Source: Coprosoma sp963632935
Lineage (GTDB): Bacteria > Bacillota_I > Bacilli_A > RF39 > UBA660
Direction of reading: 5' to 3'
DNA length: 30,576 nt
Assembly (NCBI GenBank): GCA_963632935.1
Contig: CAVGWA010000015.1
Location: 1-30,576, forward strand
The notes beneath the pieces are model-generated. The model did no database searches. It was not told the origin of the DNA and saw only the letters and a list, made by a program, of their open reading frames with translations. Positions 14,751 to 22,543 of the stretch are shown piece by piece. The translations under genes were made by a program, and so were the position numbers. Position 1 is the first letter of the stretch. Each line of letters opens with the position of its first letter.

Positions 14751-15846
14751 ATGGAATTAAAAGAATTAATAACATGTTATGAAAATTACGTAAATAAATT
14801 AAATGATTTATGGAGGTCACTTTGACCCTGATGAAAAAAATAAAATTATAAAAAATCTTGAAGAAGAGATGCTTAAACCTAATTTTTGGAATGATAAAAA
14901 TCACAGCGAAGATGTTGTAAAAAAATTAAATGCTGAAAAAAATATATTAGAAAGTGTTAATAATTTAATAACTGATGTTACTGATTATATGCAGATGGCT
15001 AAGGCATTAGAGACAGATGATGTTGATAGTATTGATTGGCTTGCTAATGAAAGTATATATTTAGAGAAAAAAATCAATGACATTGAAAATCTTATTTTGT
15101 TAAATGGTGATTATGATAAAAATGATGCCGTTTTAGAAATTCATTCTGGTGCTGGTGGAACTGAAGCTTGTGATTGGGCTAATATGCTTTATAGAATGTA
15201 TTTAAGATATTGTGAGAAACACAATTTTAAAATTGAAGTTGTTGATACACAAAATGGTTTGGAAGCTGGAATTAAAAGTATAACTTTTATTGTCAAAGGG
15301 CTAAATGCCTATGGTTATTTAAAAAATGAAAAGGGCATTCATAGGTTAGTTAGAATATCTCCTTTTGATTCTGGTGCGAGAAGACATACTTCATTTGCTT
15401 CTGTTTCGGCTACTCCTGTTATTGATGATGATGTTAATGTTGAGATAAATGATAAGGATTTAAAAATTGATGTATATCATAGTTCTGGTGCAGGGGGACA
15501 GTCTGTAAATACTACTGATAGTGCAGTTAGGATAACACACTTTCCAACAGGTATAGTAGTTACTTGTCAAAATGAAAGAAGTCAAGTTCAAAATAAAGCT
15601 AAAGCTATGCAGATATTAAAAAGTAAGTTATATGAAATCTATGAAGAAGATAAAAAAAGAAAATTAGAAAAACTAAAAGGAAAACAAGATGATATTAACT
15701 TTGGCTCTCAAATAAGAAGTTATATTATGTGTCCATATACTTTAGTTAAAGATCATCGCAGTGGTTGTGAGGATGTAAATGTAAATAGGGTGTTAGATGG
15801 AGATATTGATAAATTTATTAGTTCTAATTTAAGGAGGAATGCTTAA
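14751..15846 (+). CDS. prfB: peptide chain release factor 2, programmed +1 frameshift
   Basis: RF2 releases finished proteins at UAA and UGA. The zero frame runs from ATG 14751 (AGGAG upstream) for 24 codons to a TGA at 14823-14825. Reading shifts +1 on CTT and continues in the main frame from GAC at 14824, giving about 364 residues, the usual RF2 length. The main frame shows the SPF tripeptide (RISPFDSG) that reads UGA and the catalytic GGQ (GAGGQSVN). The frameshift lets RF2 regulate its own level: scarce RF2 means slow termination at the early TGA and more shifting. An internal ATG at 14803 is in the main frame but lacks a ribosome site of its own. Next comes a YitT gene that abuts the stop. 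Confidence 0.95.
14812..14826 (+). promoter_or_regulatory. prfB recoding site
   Basis: GGAGGT (14812-14817) acts as an internal Shine-Dalgarno, followed by CTT-TGA-C (14820-14826). Three bases lie between GGAGG and CTT, the same arrangement as the classical bacterial prfB site. It gives +1 slippage at the stop codon. Confidence 0.93.
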
Positions 15847-16731
15847 ATGATTTTTGCTAAAAAGTCAAAAATAGATAGTAGTAATTTGCTTAAAGAAATA
15901 ACAAGTTTTAAAATAATAAAACGTTATTTTATGTTTTTGATTGGTGTCTTGCTTTCAGCTGTTGCATTTAATCTTTTTATAAAACCAAGTCATTTGATTT
16001 TTGGTTTAAGTGGTATTTCTATTATGACCGAGAAGTTATATAATATTGATCCATCTTTGTTAATTTTATTTGGTAATGCTTTATTGTTAATTGCTAGTTT
16101 AGTTTTTTTAGGTTTAGATGTCACGAAATCAACGATACTTGGTTCTATTTGTTATCCGTTATTTATTAAGTTAACTGATTTTTTACCAAATTATATTGAT
16201 TTAGGTTCAACAGAACCTGTTGTTTTGGCTTTGTGTGGTGGACTTATATCTGGTGTAGGAACTGGACTTGTTTTTAAAAATAATTTTACAACTGGTGGAA
16301 CTGATGTTTTAAAACAAATTTTATCTAGATATGGTAAGATGCAGTATAGTAAAGCTAATTTATATTCAGAAGGGCTTATAATGCTTGCAGGTGGATTAGT
16401 TTATGGCTGGCAGTCTTTTATTTATTCCATTATGACATTATATATATCTGGATTAGTAAGTGATAGGGTAATACTTGGTATTTCGGAATATAAAACTTTA
16501 GAGATAATTACAACCGAAGAAGAGGCTATTAAAGAATTTATCATGAATCTTAATCATGGTGTTACTGAAATATCTGCTAAAGGTGGATATACAAATAAAA
16601 AAAATACAATTTTATTATGTGCAATACCTACAAGAGAATATTTTATAGCTACTGAAGGTATAGCTAGACTTGATCCTGATGCTTTTATAATTATAATGGA
16701 TACATATGAAATTCGGGGACATAAAGAATAG
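15847..16731 (+). CDS. YitT-family membrane protein
   Basis: This 294-residue protein of the YitT (DUF161) family has about five to six membrane helices in residues 28-210. Family phrases include FNLFIKPSHLIFGLSGIS and FTTGGTDVL. A cytoplasmic DUF2179 domain follows (about 215-290: LEIITTEEEAIKEFI, GVTEISAKGGYT, DPDAFIIIMD). The biochemical role of the family is not established. The start directly follows the prfB stop, and its AGGAGG lies inside the end of prfB, so the two are coupled. ftsE starts 15 bp further on. Confidence 0.92.
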   Translation: MIFAKKSKIDSSNLLKEITSFKIIKRYFMFLIGVLLSAVAFNLFIKPSHLIFGLSGISIMTEKLYNIDPSLLILFGNALLLIASLVFLGLDVTKSTILGSICYPLFIKLTDFLPNYIDLGSTEPVVLALCGGLISGVGTGLVFKNNFTTGGTDVLKQILSRYGKMQYSKANLYSEGLIMLAGGLVYGWQSFIYSIMTLYISGLVSDRVILGISEYKTLEIITTEEEAIKEFIMNLNHGVTEISAKGGYTNKKNTILLCAIPTREYFIATEGIARLDPDAFIIIMDTYEIRGHKE

Positions 16732-16746
16732 AAAGAGGTGACACAT

Positions 16747-17442
16747 ATGGATTTAATTAGAATGACCAATGTAAAAAAAACATATAAAACAGGTGTTACT
16801 GCCATTCAAAATTTAAATTTAACAATTGAAAAAGGTGATTTTGTTTTTATAATAGGATCTACTGGATGTGGCAAATCAACTTTAATAAAAATGCTTTACC
16901 GTGAGGAAAAACCTACTTCTGGTCAAATAATAGTTGGTGGTATTGATGTTGGTAAACTTCGTAATGGTAAAGTTTATAAAATAAGAAGAAAAATTGGTGT
17001 AGTTTTTCAAGATTATAAATTACTTCCTAAATCAACTGTCTATGAAAATGTAGCTTTTGCTCTAGAAATATTTGGTTTACCAAAAGATGAAATACATAAT
17101 AAGGTAATTAAAGTATTAGAACTAGTTGGTCTTAAAAGTAAAATAAAAAGTTATCCTTCACAATTATCAGGTGGTGAACAACAAAGAGTTGCGATAGCTA
17201 GAGCTATTGTAAATGGACCTAAACTTTTGATTTGTGATGAACCAACAGGAAATTTGGATCCAACAACAGGTATGGAAATCATGAAAGTTTTAGAGGAAAT
17301 TAATAATTTAGGAACAACAATTATAATGGTAACTCATGATATTAATGTTGTTAAGAAAATGAATAAGAGAGTTGTTGTATTAGATTCAGGTAGAGTGTTA
17401 AAAGATTATGAAAGGGGAACCTATAGCAATGAAAACATTTAG
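16747..17442 (+). CDS. ftsE: cell division ABC ATPase FtsE
   Basis: This 231-residue ATPase works with FtsX at the division site to control peptidoglycan hydrolases. Walker A is IGSTGCGKST, the signature is LSGGEQQRVAIARA, and Walker B with the catalytic Glu is LLICDEPTGNLDP; the switch His lies in MVTHD. I chose the ATG at 16747, six bases after AGAGGTG; a GTG at 16738 lies inside that site. The end overlaps ftsX by 14 bp. prfB next to ftsEX is a common order, here with a YitT gene between. Confidence 0.96.
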   Translation: MDLIRMTNVKKTYKTGVTAIQNLNLTIEKGDFVFIIGSTGCGKSTLIKMLYREEKPTSGQIIVGGIDVGKLRNGKVYKIRRKIGVVFQDYKLLPKSTVYENVAFALEIFGLPKDEIHNKVIKVLELVGLKSKIKSYPSQLSGGEQQRVAIARAIVNGPKLLICDEPTGNLDPTTGMEIMKVLEEINNLGTTIIMVTHDINVVKKMNKRVVVLDSGRVLKDYERGTYSNENI

Positions 17443-18328
17443 AATTATTGGAAGAAATTTTCGTGATGCTTTTAAGGGCGTTTTTAGAAACTTTTCATTA
17501 TCATTTGCTTCTATATCTTGTATAACTATTACTCTTATTGTGGTTGCCGTATCAATTGTCTTATCTGATAATGTAAATAATTTTACAGTTTTAGTTGAAA
17601 AGGATGTAACAATAGTGGCTTTTATAGATAATAAAGCTGATGATAGCCAAATAGATGAAATAAAAGATAAAATTTCAATGCTTGATAATGTTGATAGTTA
17701 TAAATTTCGTTCTAAGCAAAATATTACTAAAGAAATGAGAGATTCATCTGAAACATTTGATAGTATCATGAAAAATTGGAATGATGATGAAAATCCAATT
17801 CAAAATACTTTTCAAGTAAAAGTTAAAGATATAAATAAAATTGAAAAAGTAGCAAATGAAATTAAAAAAATCGATGGTATAACTTTAGTTAAATATGGGG
17901 AAGGTATGGTAGAACAATTAGTGTCTGTATTTACTTTTGTTCATAAGATTTGTATTGGAGCTGTTATTGCATTAATATTAGTTACGGCATTTTTAATTTC
18001 AAATACGATTAAGATTACAATTAATTCCCGTCAAAGAGAAATTGGTATTATGAGATTAATTGGAGCTTCCAATTTAAATATTAGAATTCCATTTATTATT
18101 GAAGGTTTACTTTTAGGAGCACTTGGTTCTATTGTTCCAATTTTAACTACAGTTTATGGATATACCGCACTTTATAAGAATTTTAATGGTCAATTATTTT
18201 CACCATTTATAAAGTTAATAAAACCAGTACCATTTGTTTATACAACTTCATTACTTTTACTTTTAATTGGTGTAGCTGTTGGTATGTTTGGTTCTTGGAG
18301 AGCTGTAAGAAAACATTTAAAAATTTAA
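17429..18328 (+). CDS. ftsX: cell division protein FtsX
   Basis: This 299-residue membrane partner of FtsE has a first helix at about 20-45, an outside domain (about 46-165) that in the family touches hydrolases or their activators, then three helices (about 170-192, 220-245, 265-290). A charged loop near the second helix carries RQREIGIMRLIGAS, the typical coupling segment of FtsX/MacB permeases. I chose ATG 17429; an upstream in-frame ATG at 17408 would extend into ftsE, while AAGGGGA lies before 17429. A strong terminator follows. No hydrolase gene is adjacent. Confidence 0.95.
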   Translation: MKTFRIIGRNFRDAFKGVFRNFSLSFASISCITITLIVVAVSIVLSDNVNNFTVLVEKDVTIVAFIDNKADDSQIDEIKDKISMLDNVDSYKFRSKQNITKEMRDSSETFDSIMKNWNDDENPIQNTFQVKVKDINKIEKVANEIKKIDGITLVKYGEGMVEQLVSVFTFVHKICIGAVIALILVTAFLISNTIKITINSRQREIGIMRLIGASNLNIRIPFIIEGLLLGALGSIVPILTTVYGYTALYKNFNGQLFSPFIKLIKPVPFVYTTSLLLLLIGVAVGMFGSWRAVRKHLKI

Positions 18329-18368
18329 AGTTTTTATAATTAATTTTAGTTCTTTTAAATTTATGATG

Positions 18369-18393
18369 AAAAGCAGTAAATTGCTGCTTTTTT
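18369..18393 (+). terminator. terminator after ftsX
   Basis: AAAAGCAG (18369-18376) pairs perfectly with CTGCTTTT (18384-18391) around a seven-base loop, inside a T-tract. Confidence 0.85.
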
Positions 18394-18396
18394 ACG

Positions 18397-18405
18397 TGTT
18401 ATAAT
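18397..18405 (+). promoter_or_regulatory. extended -10 promoter before yabG
   Basis: TGTTATAAT lies immediately after the ftsX terminator and 74 bp before the yabG start. It would give housekeeping expression of yabG-veg, whereas yabG in Bacillus depends on sigma-K; a second, sporulation promoter could lie in the remaining gap. Confidence 0.45.
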
Positions 18406-18478
18406 TTAGTCACACTACTAAGGTGTAAAATAATTCATATTTGTAAGTTTAATTAATATACTTAATATGGGTGATATT

Positions 18479-19261
18479 ATGGATTTTAAAGTTGGTGATT
18501 TAGTAACCCGATGTTCACATAATAATGATATCACATTTAAAATTGTTAAAATATATGATGATAAGTGTGAATTAAAAGGAATTAATGTTAGATTATTGGT
18601 TGATAGTTTTATAAGCGATTTAAAGATGTATGATGGTGGTGACATTGAAGAAGAGAAACCTTTTTTAAACCGTGTTTTTAGTATTAAACAGCTTGATAGA
18701 AATGATTTTTTTTATCTTCCAGGTAAAGTAGTTCATATTGATAGCGATAAAGAGTATTTGAAAAGATGTTTAGATTATTATAAAGATATTAATATATGGG
18801 CTGTTGGTGTAAATATTACTGAGAAAGATATGGAAAAGGATATTATTCCATTATTAAAACAATATAAGCCTAATATTTTAGTGATTACAGGTCATGATGC
18901 TTATTATAAAAAGAAAGGTAATATTTATGATATTGACGCTTATAAAAATAGTCGGTTTTTCGCAAATGCTATTAAAAAAGCCAGAGAATATGAAGGTAGT
19001 CATGAAAAACTTATTATAATATCTGGGGGGTGTGGTTCTTACTATGAGGAATTAATTAGAGCAGGAGCTAACTTTGCATCTAGTCCTAAAAGGGTAAATA
19101 TTCATGCTCTAGATCCCGCTATTATTGCGGGTAAAATGAGTTTATCTGATGTTAATAAAGATATTGATTTAAAAGATGTATTAGAAAAAACTAAATATGG
19201 AAAAGATGGTATGGGTGGAATTATAACGAAAGGGACAATGTATGTTGGTTATCCCCGCTAA
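18479..19261 (+). CDS. yabG: sporulation-specific protease YabG
   Basis: YabG is a Cys protease (family U57) that trims spore coat proteins late in sporulation. This 260-residue copy shows the family phrases VGDLVTRCS near the start, VITGHDAYYKKKG, a YKNSRFFANAIKKARE helix, IISGGCGSYYEELIRAGANF and ALDPAIIAGKM. I chose ATG 18479, which has GGGTGAT before it; ATG 18467 lies just before that site. It is slightly shorter than Bacillus YabG (about 290). The yabG-veg order is conserved in Bacillus and Clostridium. The end overlaps veg by 20 bp. Confidence 0.93.
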   Translation: MDFKVGDLVTRCSHNNDITFKIVKIYDDKCELKGINVRLLVDSFISDLKMYDGGDIEEEKPFLNRVFSIKQLDRNDFFYLPGKVVHIDSDKEYLKRCLDYYKDINIWAVGVNITEKDMEKDIIPLLKQYKPNILVITGHDAYYKKKGNIYDIDAYKNSRFFANAIKKAREYEGSHEKLIIISGGCGSYYEELIRAGANFASSPKRVNIHALDPAIIAGKMSLSDVNKDIDLKDVLEKTKYGKDGMGGIITKGTMYVGYPR

Positions 19262-19484
19262 AACACAATATGATGTTAAGATTATTAAAGAAGTTTTAAT
19301 TCCATATTTAGGAAAAACAGTTAAAATAAAATATAATTTAGGTAGAAATAAATATGAAACATATGAAGCTAAAATTATTAAAATATATAATTTTGTTTTT
19401 TTAATTAAGTTAGTAAAAACAGATATTATAAAATCTTTTTCGTATGCAGATATTATAACAAAAACCATCAAAATATATAAATAA
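19242..19484 (+). CDS. veg: Veg family protein
   Basis: This 80-residue protein matches Veg by GKTVKIKYNLGRNKYE, VFLIKL and FSYADIITKTIKI, in the order seen in Bacillus Veg, where the end reads SYADILTxTVE. Veg is highly expressed in Bacillus and has been linked to biofilm matrix genes; its molecular role is not clear. The start at 19242 lies within yabG with AAAGGGA before it. The extra N-terminal residues (MLVIPA) are atypical but the frame allows no better start. Confidence 0.9.
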   Translation: MLVIPAKTQYDVKIIKEVLIPYLGKTVKIKYNLGRNKYETYEAKIIKIYNFVFLIKLVKTDIIKSFSYADIITKTIKIYK

Positions 19485-19488
19485 GTCA

Positions 19489-19517
19489 TTGATTTTTGAC
19501 TTTAAATATTGTATACT
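19489..19517 (+). promoter_or_regulatory. promoter of spoVG
   Basis: TTGATT (19489-19494) and TATACT (19512-19517) are 17 bp apart, 33 bp before the start. It looks like a sigma-A promoter; spoVG of Bacillus uses sigma-H. Confidence 0.55.
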
Positions 19518-19550
19518 GAAGTTGAAATCATGCTAGAAGGGAGAGATTAG

Positions 19551-19820
19551 ATGGAAATTACATCAGTAAATGTCCGTAAAGTTGGCAATGAGAACCGTAT
19601 GCGTGGTATTGCTTCTGTAGTATTAGATAATTGCTTCGCAGTTCATGGTATTAGAATTATTGAAGGAGAAAATGGCTTATTTGTTGCTATGCCAAGTCGT
19701 GAAGATAAGTCAGGTGTTCATCATGATGTTGCTCATCCAATAACAAAAGAATGCCGTAAATTATTTGAAGATGTTATATTAAGTGAATATAATAAAATAA
19801 AAGATGAACCAGAACAATAG
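19551..19820 (+). CDS. spoVG: RNA/DNA-binding regulator SpoVG
   Basis: This 89-residue SpoVG is nearly standard: MEITSVNVRKV, RMRGIASVVLDNCFAVHGIRIIEG, GLFVAMPSRE and HPITKECRKLFEDVIL. SpoVG proteins bind nucleic acid and affect division-septum formation, sporulation and capsule or virulence genes in Firmicutes. AGAAGGGAGAG precedes the start. It is a single-gene unit with its own promoter and a terminator overlapping the stop. Confidence 0.97.
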   Translation: MEITSVNVRKVGNENRMRGIASVVLDNCFAVHGIRIIEGENGLFVAMPSREDKSGVHHDVAHPITKECRKLFEDVILSEYNKIKDEPEQ

Positions 19821-19832
19821 GTTCATTTTTTT
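19804..19832 (+). terminator. terminator after spoVG
   Basis: ATGAACC (19804-19810) pairs with GGTTCAT (19820-19826) and runs into TTTTTT. The stem includes the last sense codons. Confidence 0.8.
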
Positions 19833-19850
19833 AATTTAAATTCATATATT
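19822..19850 (+). promoter_or_regulatory. candidate sigma-E promoter of yabPQ
   Basis: TTCATTTT (19822-19829) resembles the sigma-E -35 box and CATATATT (19843-19850) fits the -10 pattern, with a 13-bp spacer. The leader would be only about 14 nt, nearly starting in AGGAGG, so it is uncertain. It overlaps the spoVG terminator. Confidence 0.35.
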
Positions 19851-19870
19851 TTTTTAGGAGGGGGTTAATA

Positions 19871-20158
19871 ATGGATAAGATAGATAGTGTTATAACATCT
19901 TTGAATCATAGTATAACAATTAATGAAAGAAAAAACATCATTATAACTGGTGTTAAAAAAATAGATAATTTTGATGAAAATGAATTTTTAATGGTTACTA
20001 GTATGGGAAATTTGATTTTAAAAGGAGAAGGGTTAGAAATAATAAAATTAGATACTTATCAAGGTAATGTTTCTATTAAAGGTAAAGTTGATAGTATTGC
20101 CTATCAGGAAGATAGCAAAGAAAAAGAAACTAGTTTATGGGGGAAATTATTTAAATAA
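19871..20158 (+). CDS. yabP: sporulation protein YabP
   Basis: This 95-residue YabP shows the family blocks: NERKNIIITGVKKIDNFDE, NEFLMVTSMGNLILKGEGL, LDTYQGNVSIKGKVDSIAY, and a C-terminal SLWGKLFK. YabP is needed for sporulation and works with YabQ in the mother cell. AGGAGGGGG lies before the start. It overlaps yabQ by one base (TAATG). Confidence 0.95.
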   Translation: MDKIDSVITSLNHSITINERKNIIITGVKKIDNFDENEFLMVTSMGNLILKGEGLEIIKLDTYQGNVSIKGKVDSIAYQEDSKEKETSLWGKLFK

Positions 20159-20463
20159 TGTCACTCGATGTTCAAATAATTTCATTAATTTTTTCTTTTT
20201 TCTTTGGTATTGTTTTTTCTTTGTTTTTAAATATAAATTATAAAATAATTTTTTCACAAAATAAAATCATTAAACTTATTGGAACTATATTAATTGTTTT
20301 TTCTAGTACTTTGCTATATTTTATAATATTAAAAAAAATAAATAATGCTATATTCCATCCATATGAACTTTTTATGATAGTATTTGGTTTTTATATTGAA
20401 AATAAAGTATCAAAGTGGTGTAAAATGAAATGTCTAAAAAAGTCTATTTCATTGCATGTATAA
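20158..20463 (+). CDS. yabQ: spore cortex protein YabQ
   Basis: This 101-residue membrane protein has three hydrophobic segments (about 8-27, 38-58 and 68-84). Position right after yabP, coupled start (TAATG) and helix pattern fit YabQ, which is needed for cortex formation in Bacillus. Sequence similarity visible by eye is low (FHPYELFMIVFGFYIE is the most typical stretch), so the name rests mainly on gene order. It is shorter than Bacillus YabQ. Confidence 0.8.
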   Translation: MSLDVQIISLIFSFFFGIVFSLFLNINYKIIFSQNKIIKLIGTILIVFSSTLLYFIILKKINNAIFHPYELFMIVFGFYIENKVSKWCKMKCLKKSISLHV

Positions 20464-20480
20464 TTTAAAAATGCTATAAT
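20452..20480 (+). promoter_or_regulatory. promoter of divIC
   Basis: TTGCAT (20452-20457), 17 bp, then TATAAT (20475-20480) within an extended TGCTATAAT. It lies in the end of yabQ and gives divIC a vegetative promoter independent of the sporulation genes. Confidence 0.65.
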
Positions 20481-20504
20481 TTTCATAGAAAGTAGGTGGT
20501 AGGA

Positions 20505-20921
20505 ATGGCTAAGAAAAAGGTTAGTAAAAAAGCAAAAAGAAGATTAGCTTTGTTTGGTACATTAGCTGTTTTTACCATTGTTTATTTTATTTTTACATTT
20601 GTAACAACAATTAATGATTTATATAAATTAAAAACTGAGCAGCAAACTTTAACTGAAAATCTTAATGAACTTAAAACAAATGCGAGTTCACTTAAAACTG
20701 AGATAAATAAGCTTCAAGATAAAGATTATGTTGCAAGATATGCTAGAGAAAATTATTTGTACACTAAAAATGGTGAATATGTTATAAAAAGTGATAAAAA
20801 AGAAACAAAAAAAACAAAAAAAACTGCTAAAATAAATGAAGATTATATCATTTATGGATGTAGTGCAACAGCTGTATTTATTATTTTATTTATAATTGGT
20901 CATCATAAAAGGGCAAAATAA
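20505..20921 (+). CDS. divIC: cell division protein DivIC with extra C-terminal helix
   Basis: This 138-residue septum formation initiator of the FtsB/DivIC family has a basic N-terminus, one membrane helix (about 16-36), a coiled coil (about 40-72) and the family end block LQDKDYVARYARENYLYTKNGE. DivIC joins the divisome with FtsL and DivIB. A Lys-rich linker and a second hydrophobic segment (about 116-133) are added after the usual end, ending in HHKRAK. Usual DivIC crosses the membrane once. I chose ATG 20505, with AGGTGGTAGGA before it. It follows yabPQ as in Bacillus. Confidence 0.9.
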   Translation: MAKKKVSKKAKRRLALFGTLAVFTIVYFIFTFVTTINDLYKLKTEQQTLTENLNELKTNASSLKTEINKLQDKDYVARYARENYLYTKNGEYVIKSDKKETKKTKKTAKINEDYIIYGCSATAVFIILFIIGHHKRAK

Positions 20922-20944
20922 AAGAGTTCCAAATGGAACTTTTT
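20921..20944. terminator. bidirectional terminator between divIC and lemA
   Basis: AGTTCC (20925-20930) and GGAACT (20935-20940) pair around AAAT, flanked by A-run and T-run that also pair. The genes converge here, so it can serve both strands. Confidence 0.8.
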
Positions 20945-21488
20945 ATAGTTTAAAATCATCAATAATATCGTCATTCATATTTTTTCCATCAAAGTAAAAT
21001 TTATCTTTAAATTTAAATATAATAGCTATTATATTTGATGGGAATGATTTTACCATTTTATTATAATCTGTAATTATATCATTATAATACTTTCTAAATG
21101 CAACTATTTCAGCTTCTGATTCATTTATGGCTATATCTATTTTCATAAATGATTCACTGTTTTTTAATTCAGGATATTTTTCTTTATACTTTTCAAATTC
21201 TTTTAGTCCATCATATAACTTTCTATCTAAATCAAAATTACTTAATTTTCTTGAACGTAGTTTAACTATTTGTTCTAATACATCTTCTTCAGTATTTGTG
21301 TTTGTTTTAATTACATCAATTGATTTATTAAGTAAATCAAATCTTTTTCTCAGTACTGCATCGATGTTAGCTTCAGCTTCATTTATTCTTATTATGTAAA
21401 CTTGAAATTTATTGTAAGTATTTATAATTAAGATAAAAAACATACATATAGTTATTAATATAGATGTTGTAACAATAAATGTAATCAT
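20943..21488 (-). CDS. lemA: LemA family protein
   Basis: This 181-residue LemA protein has one N-terminal membrane helix (about 3-24) followed by a long helical domain, with NTYNKFQVYIIRINEAEANI, DAVLRKRFDLLNKSIDVIK and the C-terminal YNDIITDYNKMVKSFPSNI typical of the family. Its cellular role is poorly defined. The topology suggests the helical domain sits outside. AAGGTGATG precedes the start. It is the second gene of a minus-strand pair; an extended -10 lies between it and gerQ. Confidence 0.9.
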   Translation of the reverse strand: MITFIVTTSILITICMFFILIINTYNKFQVYIIRINEAEANIDAVLRKRFDLLNKSIDVIKTNTNTEEDVLEQIVKLRSRKLSNFDLDRKLYDGLKEFEKYKEKYPELKNSESFMKIDIAINESEAEIVAFRKYYNDIITDYNKMVKSFPSNIIAIIFKFKDKFYFDGKNMNDDIIDDFKL

Positions 21489-21505
21489 ATCATCACCTTA
21501 ATGGT

Positions 21506-21514
21506 ATTATAACA
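21506..21514 (-). promoter_or_regulatory. extended -10 promoter of lemA
   Basis: On the minus strand this reads TGTTATAAT, 17 bp before the lemA start, between gerQ and lemA. Confidence 0.5.
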
Positions 21515-21530
21515 AATATGAAATTTAAAT

Positions 21531-21878
21531 TCAATTGTTTGGATAAAATTCAGGGTCTGAAATTATTCTTTCATCAAACTTAATAAAATTAACATATATT
21601 AATAAAATTAAATACCAATTACCAGTTTTAGGATCACTTAAAATAATATGGTCTCGTCCTGATTGTTCAACTATTCCCGAAAATACTTTATTACGCCATT
21701 GATCTGAGTCAGGATATGATGCATATATTTCCACTTGTTTACCTCTATTTAATCTTAAAATGTTTTCAATATAAGACTGTTCAACATTATAATTTACTTG
21801 CATTTGTTGATTAGGAACTGTATTATTTCCTGAATAAATTGGATTTCCAGGAAATGGTTGGTTTACAAAATTATTCAT
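21531..21878 (-). CDS. gerQ: spore coat protein GerQ
   Basis: GerQ is a spore coat protein needed for normal germination, and in Bacillus it is cross-linked by a transglutaminase. This 115-residue copy has an Asn/Pro/Gln-rich N-terminus (about 1-32) and the conserved domain EQSYIENILRLNRGKQVEIY, VFSGIVEQSGRDHIILSDPKTG and FDERI. Bacillus GerQ is longer mainly in the low-complexity N-terminus. GAAAGGA lies before the start. It shows that this lineage makes a Bacilli-type spore coat. Confidence 0.95.
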   Translation of the reverse strand: MNNFVNQPFPGNPIYSGNNTVPNQQMQVNYNVEQSYIENILRLNRGKQVEIYASYPDSDQWRNKVFSGIVEQSGRDHIILSDPKTGNWYLILLIYVNFIKFDERIISDPEFYPNN

Positions 21879-21935
21879 TTAATCATTCCTTTCATTTTAA
21901 TGATATTCTAATTAAATACAAATATGTTTAAAAAA

Positions 21936-21944
21936 TGTTATAAT
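21936..21944 (+). promoter_or_regulatory. extended -10 promoter of pduL
   Basis: TGTTATAAT lies 17 bp before the pduL start, with GGGGAGG in between and a poor -35 region. Confidence 0.5.
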
Positions 21945-21960
21945 AAACGGGGAGGTAGTT

Positions 21961-22530
21961 ATGAAAGTAATTTTGGGTGTATCAATGCGTCATGTACATT
22001 TATCAAATGATGTTTATGAAAAATTATTTGGTTTAGAAAAATTAAATAATGTAAAGGATTTAAGACAACCAGGACAATTTGCTTCTGATAAATTTGTAAC
22101 AATAGAAAATGAAGGAAGAAAAATTGAACATGTAAGAGTTTTAGGACCTATTAGGAAATATACTCAAGTGGAAATATCAAGAACTGATAGTTATTATTTA
22201 AAATTAAACCCACCTATTAGAACATCAGGTGATTTAAAAGGATCAAGTTCTATAACACTTATTGGACCTAATGGGTGTGTGCACTTAGATGAAGGATGTA
22301 TTTTAGCTAATAGGCATATTCATATAAGTCCAGAAGAAGTTAAAAAGTACCATTTAGAAAATGTTACTAAAGTAAAGGTTAAGGTAGGTGGTGAGAAAGG
22401 TGGAATACTTGATAATGTTTATCTAAAGGTTTTACAACTATCTAGTTTAGAATTGCATTTAGATAGTGATGAAGGTAATGCCTTTGGGTTAAAAACTGGT
22501 GATGAGTTAGAAATATTTGATTATGAATAG
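21961..22530 (+). CDS. pduL: PduL-type phosphate acyltransferase
   Basis: This 189-residue enzyme transfers an acyl group between CoA and phosphate (acetyl- or propanoyl-CoA to acyl phosphate). Family motifs are GVSMRHVHLS near the start, RQPGQFAS, RVLGPIRKYTQVEISRTD, NRHIHISPEE and LELHLDSDEGNA, which carry the His residues that bind zinc. There is no N-terminal targeting peptide and no microcompartment gene nearby, so it is probably the housekeeping phosphotransacetylase, making acetyl phosphate for ATP via acetate kinase. It stands alone with its own promoter. Confidence 0.95.
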   Translation: MKVILGVSMRHVHLSNDVYEKLFGLEKLNNVKDLRQPGQFASDKFVTIENEGRKIEHVRVLGPIRKYTQVEISRTDSYYLKLNPPIRTSGDLKGSSSITLIGPNGCVHLDEGCILANRHIHISPEEVKKYHLENVTKVKVKVGGEKGGILDNVYLKVLQLSSLELHLDSDEGNAFGLKTGDELEIFDYE

Positions 22531-22543
22531 TGTCAATTTGACA
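22531..22543. promoter_or_regulatory. palindrome over the -35 box of the fic-like gene
   Basis: TGTCAATTTGACA is a perfect 6-bp inverted repeat around one T, and its right arm is the TTGACA -35 box. It directly follows the pduL stop. It could be an operator, or chance in AT-rich DNA. Confidence 0.45.

Noticed and set aside
14803..14823. Start of prfB at ATG 14803
   Set aside because: The product would begin inside the recoding site; the real start at 14751 with a +1 frameshift gives the normal N-terminus and length.
18434..18462. Sigma-E-like promoter before yabG (TTCATATT and AATATACT)
   Set aside because: The -35 box is good but the -10 matches only about five of eight positions, and the transcript would start almost at the start codon.
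21900..21928. Sigma-E-like promoter before gerQ on the minus strand (AACATATT, 13 bp, AATATCAT)
   Set aside because: gerQ is sigma-E dependent in Bacillus and the spacing fits, but the -10 box is too poor to call from sequence alone.
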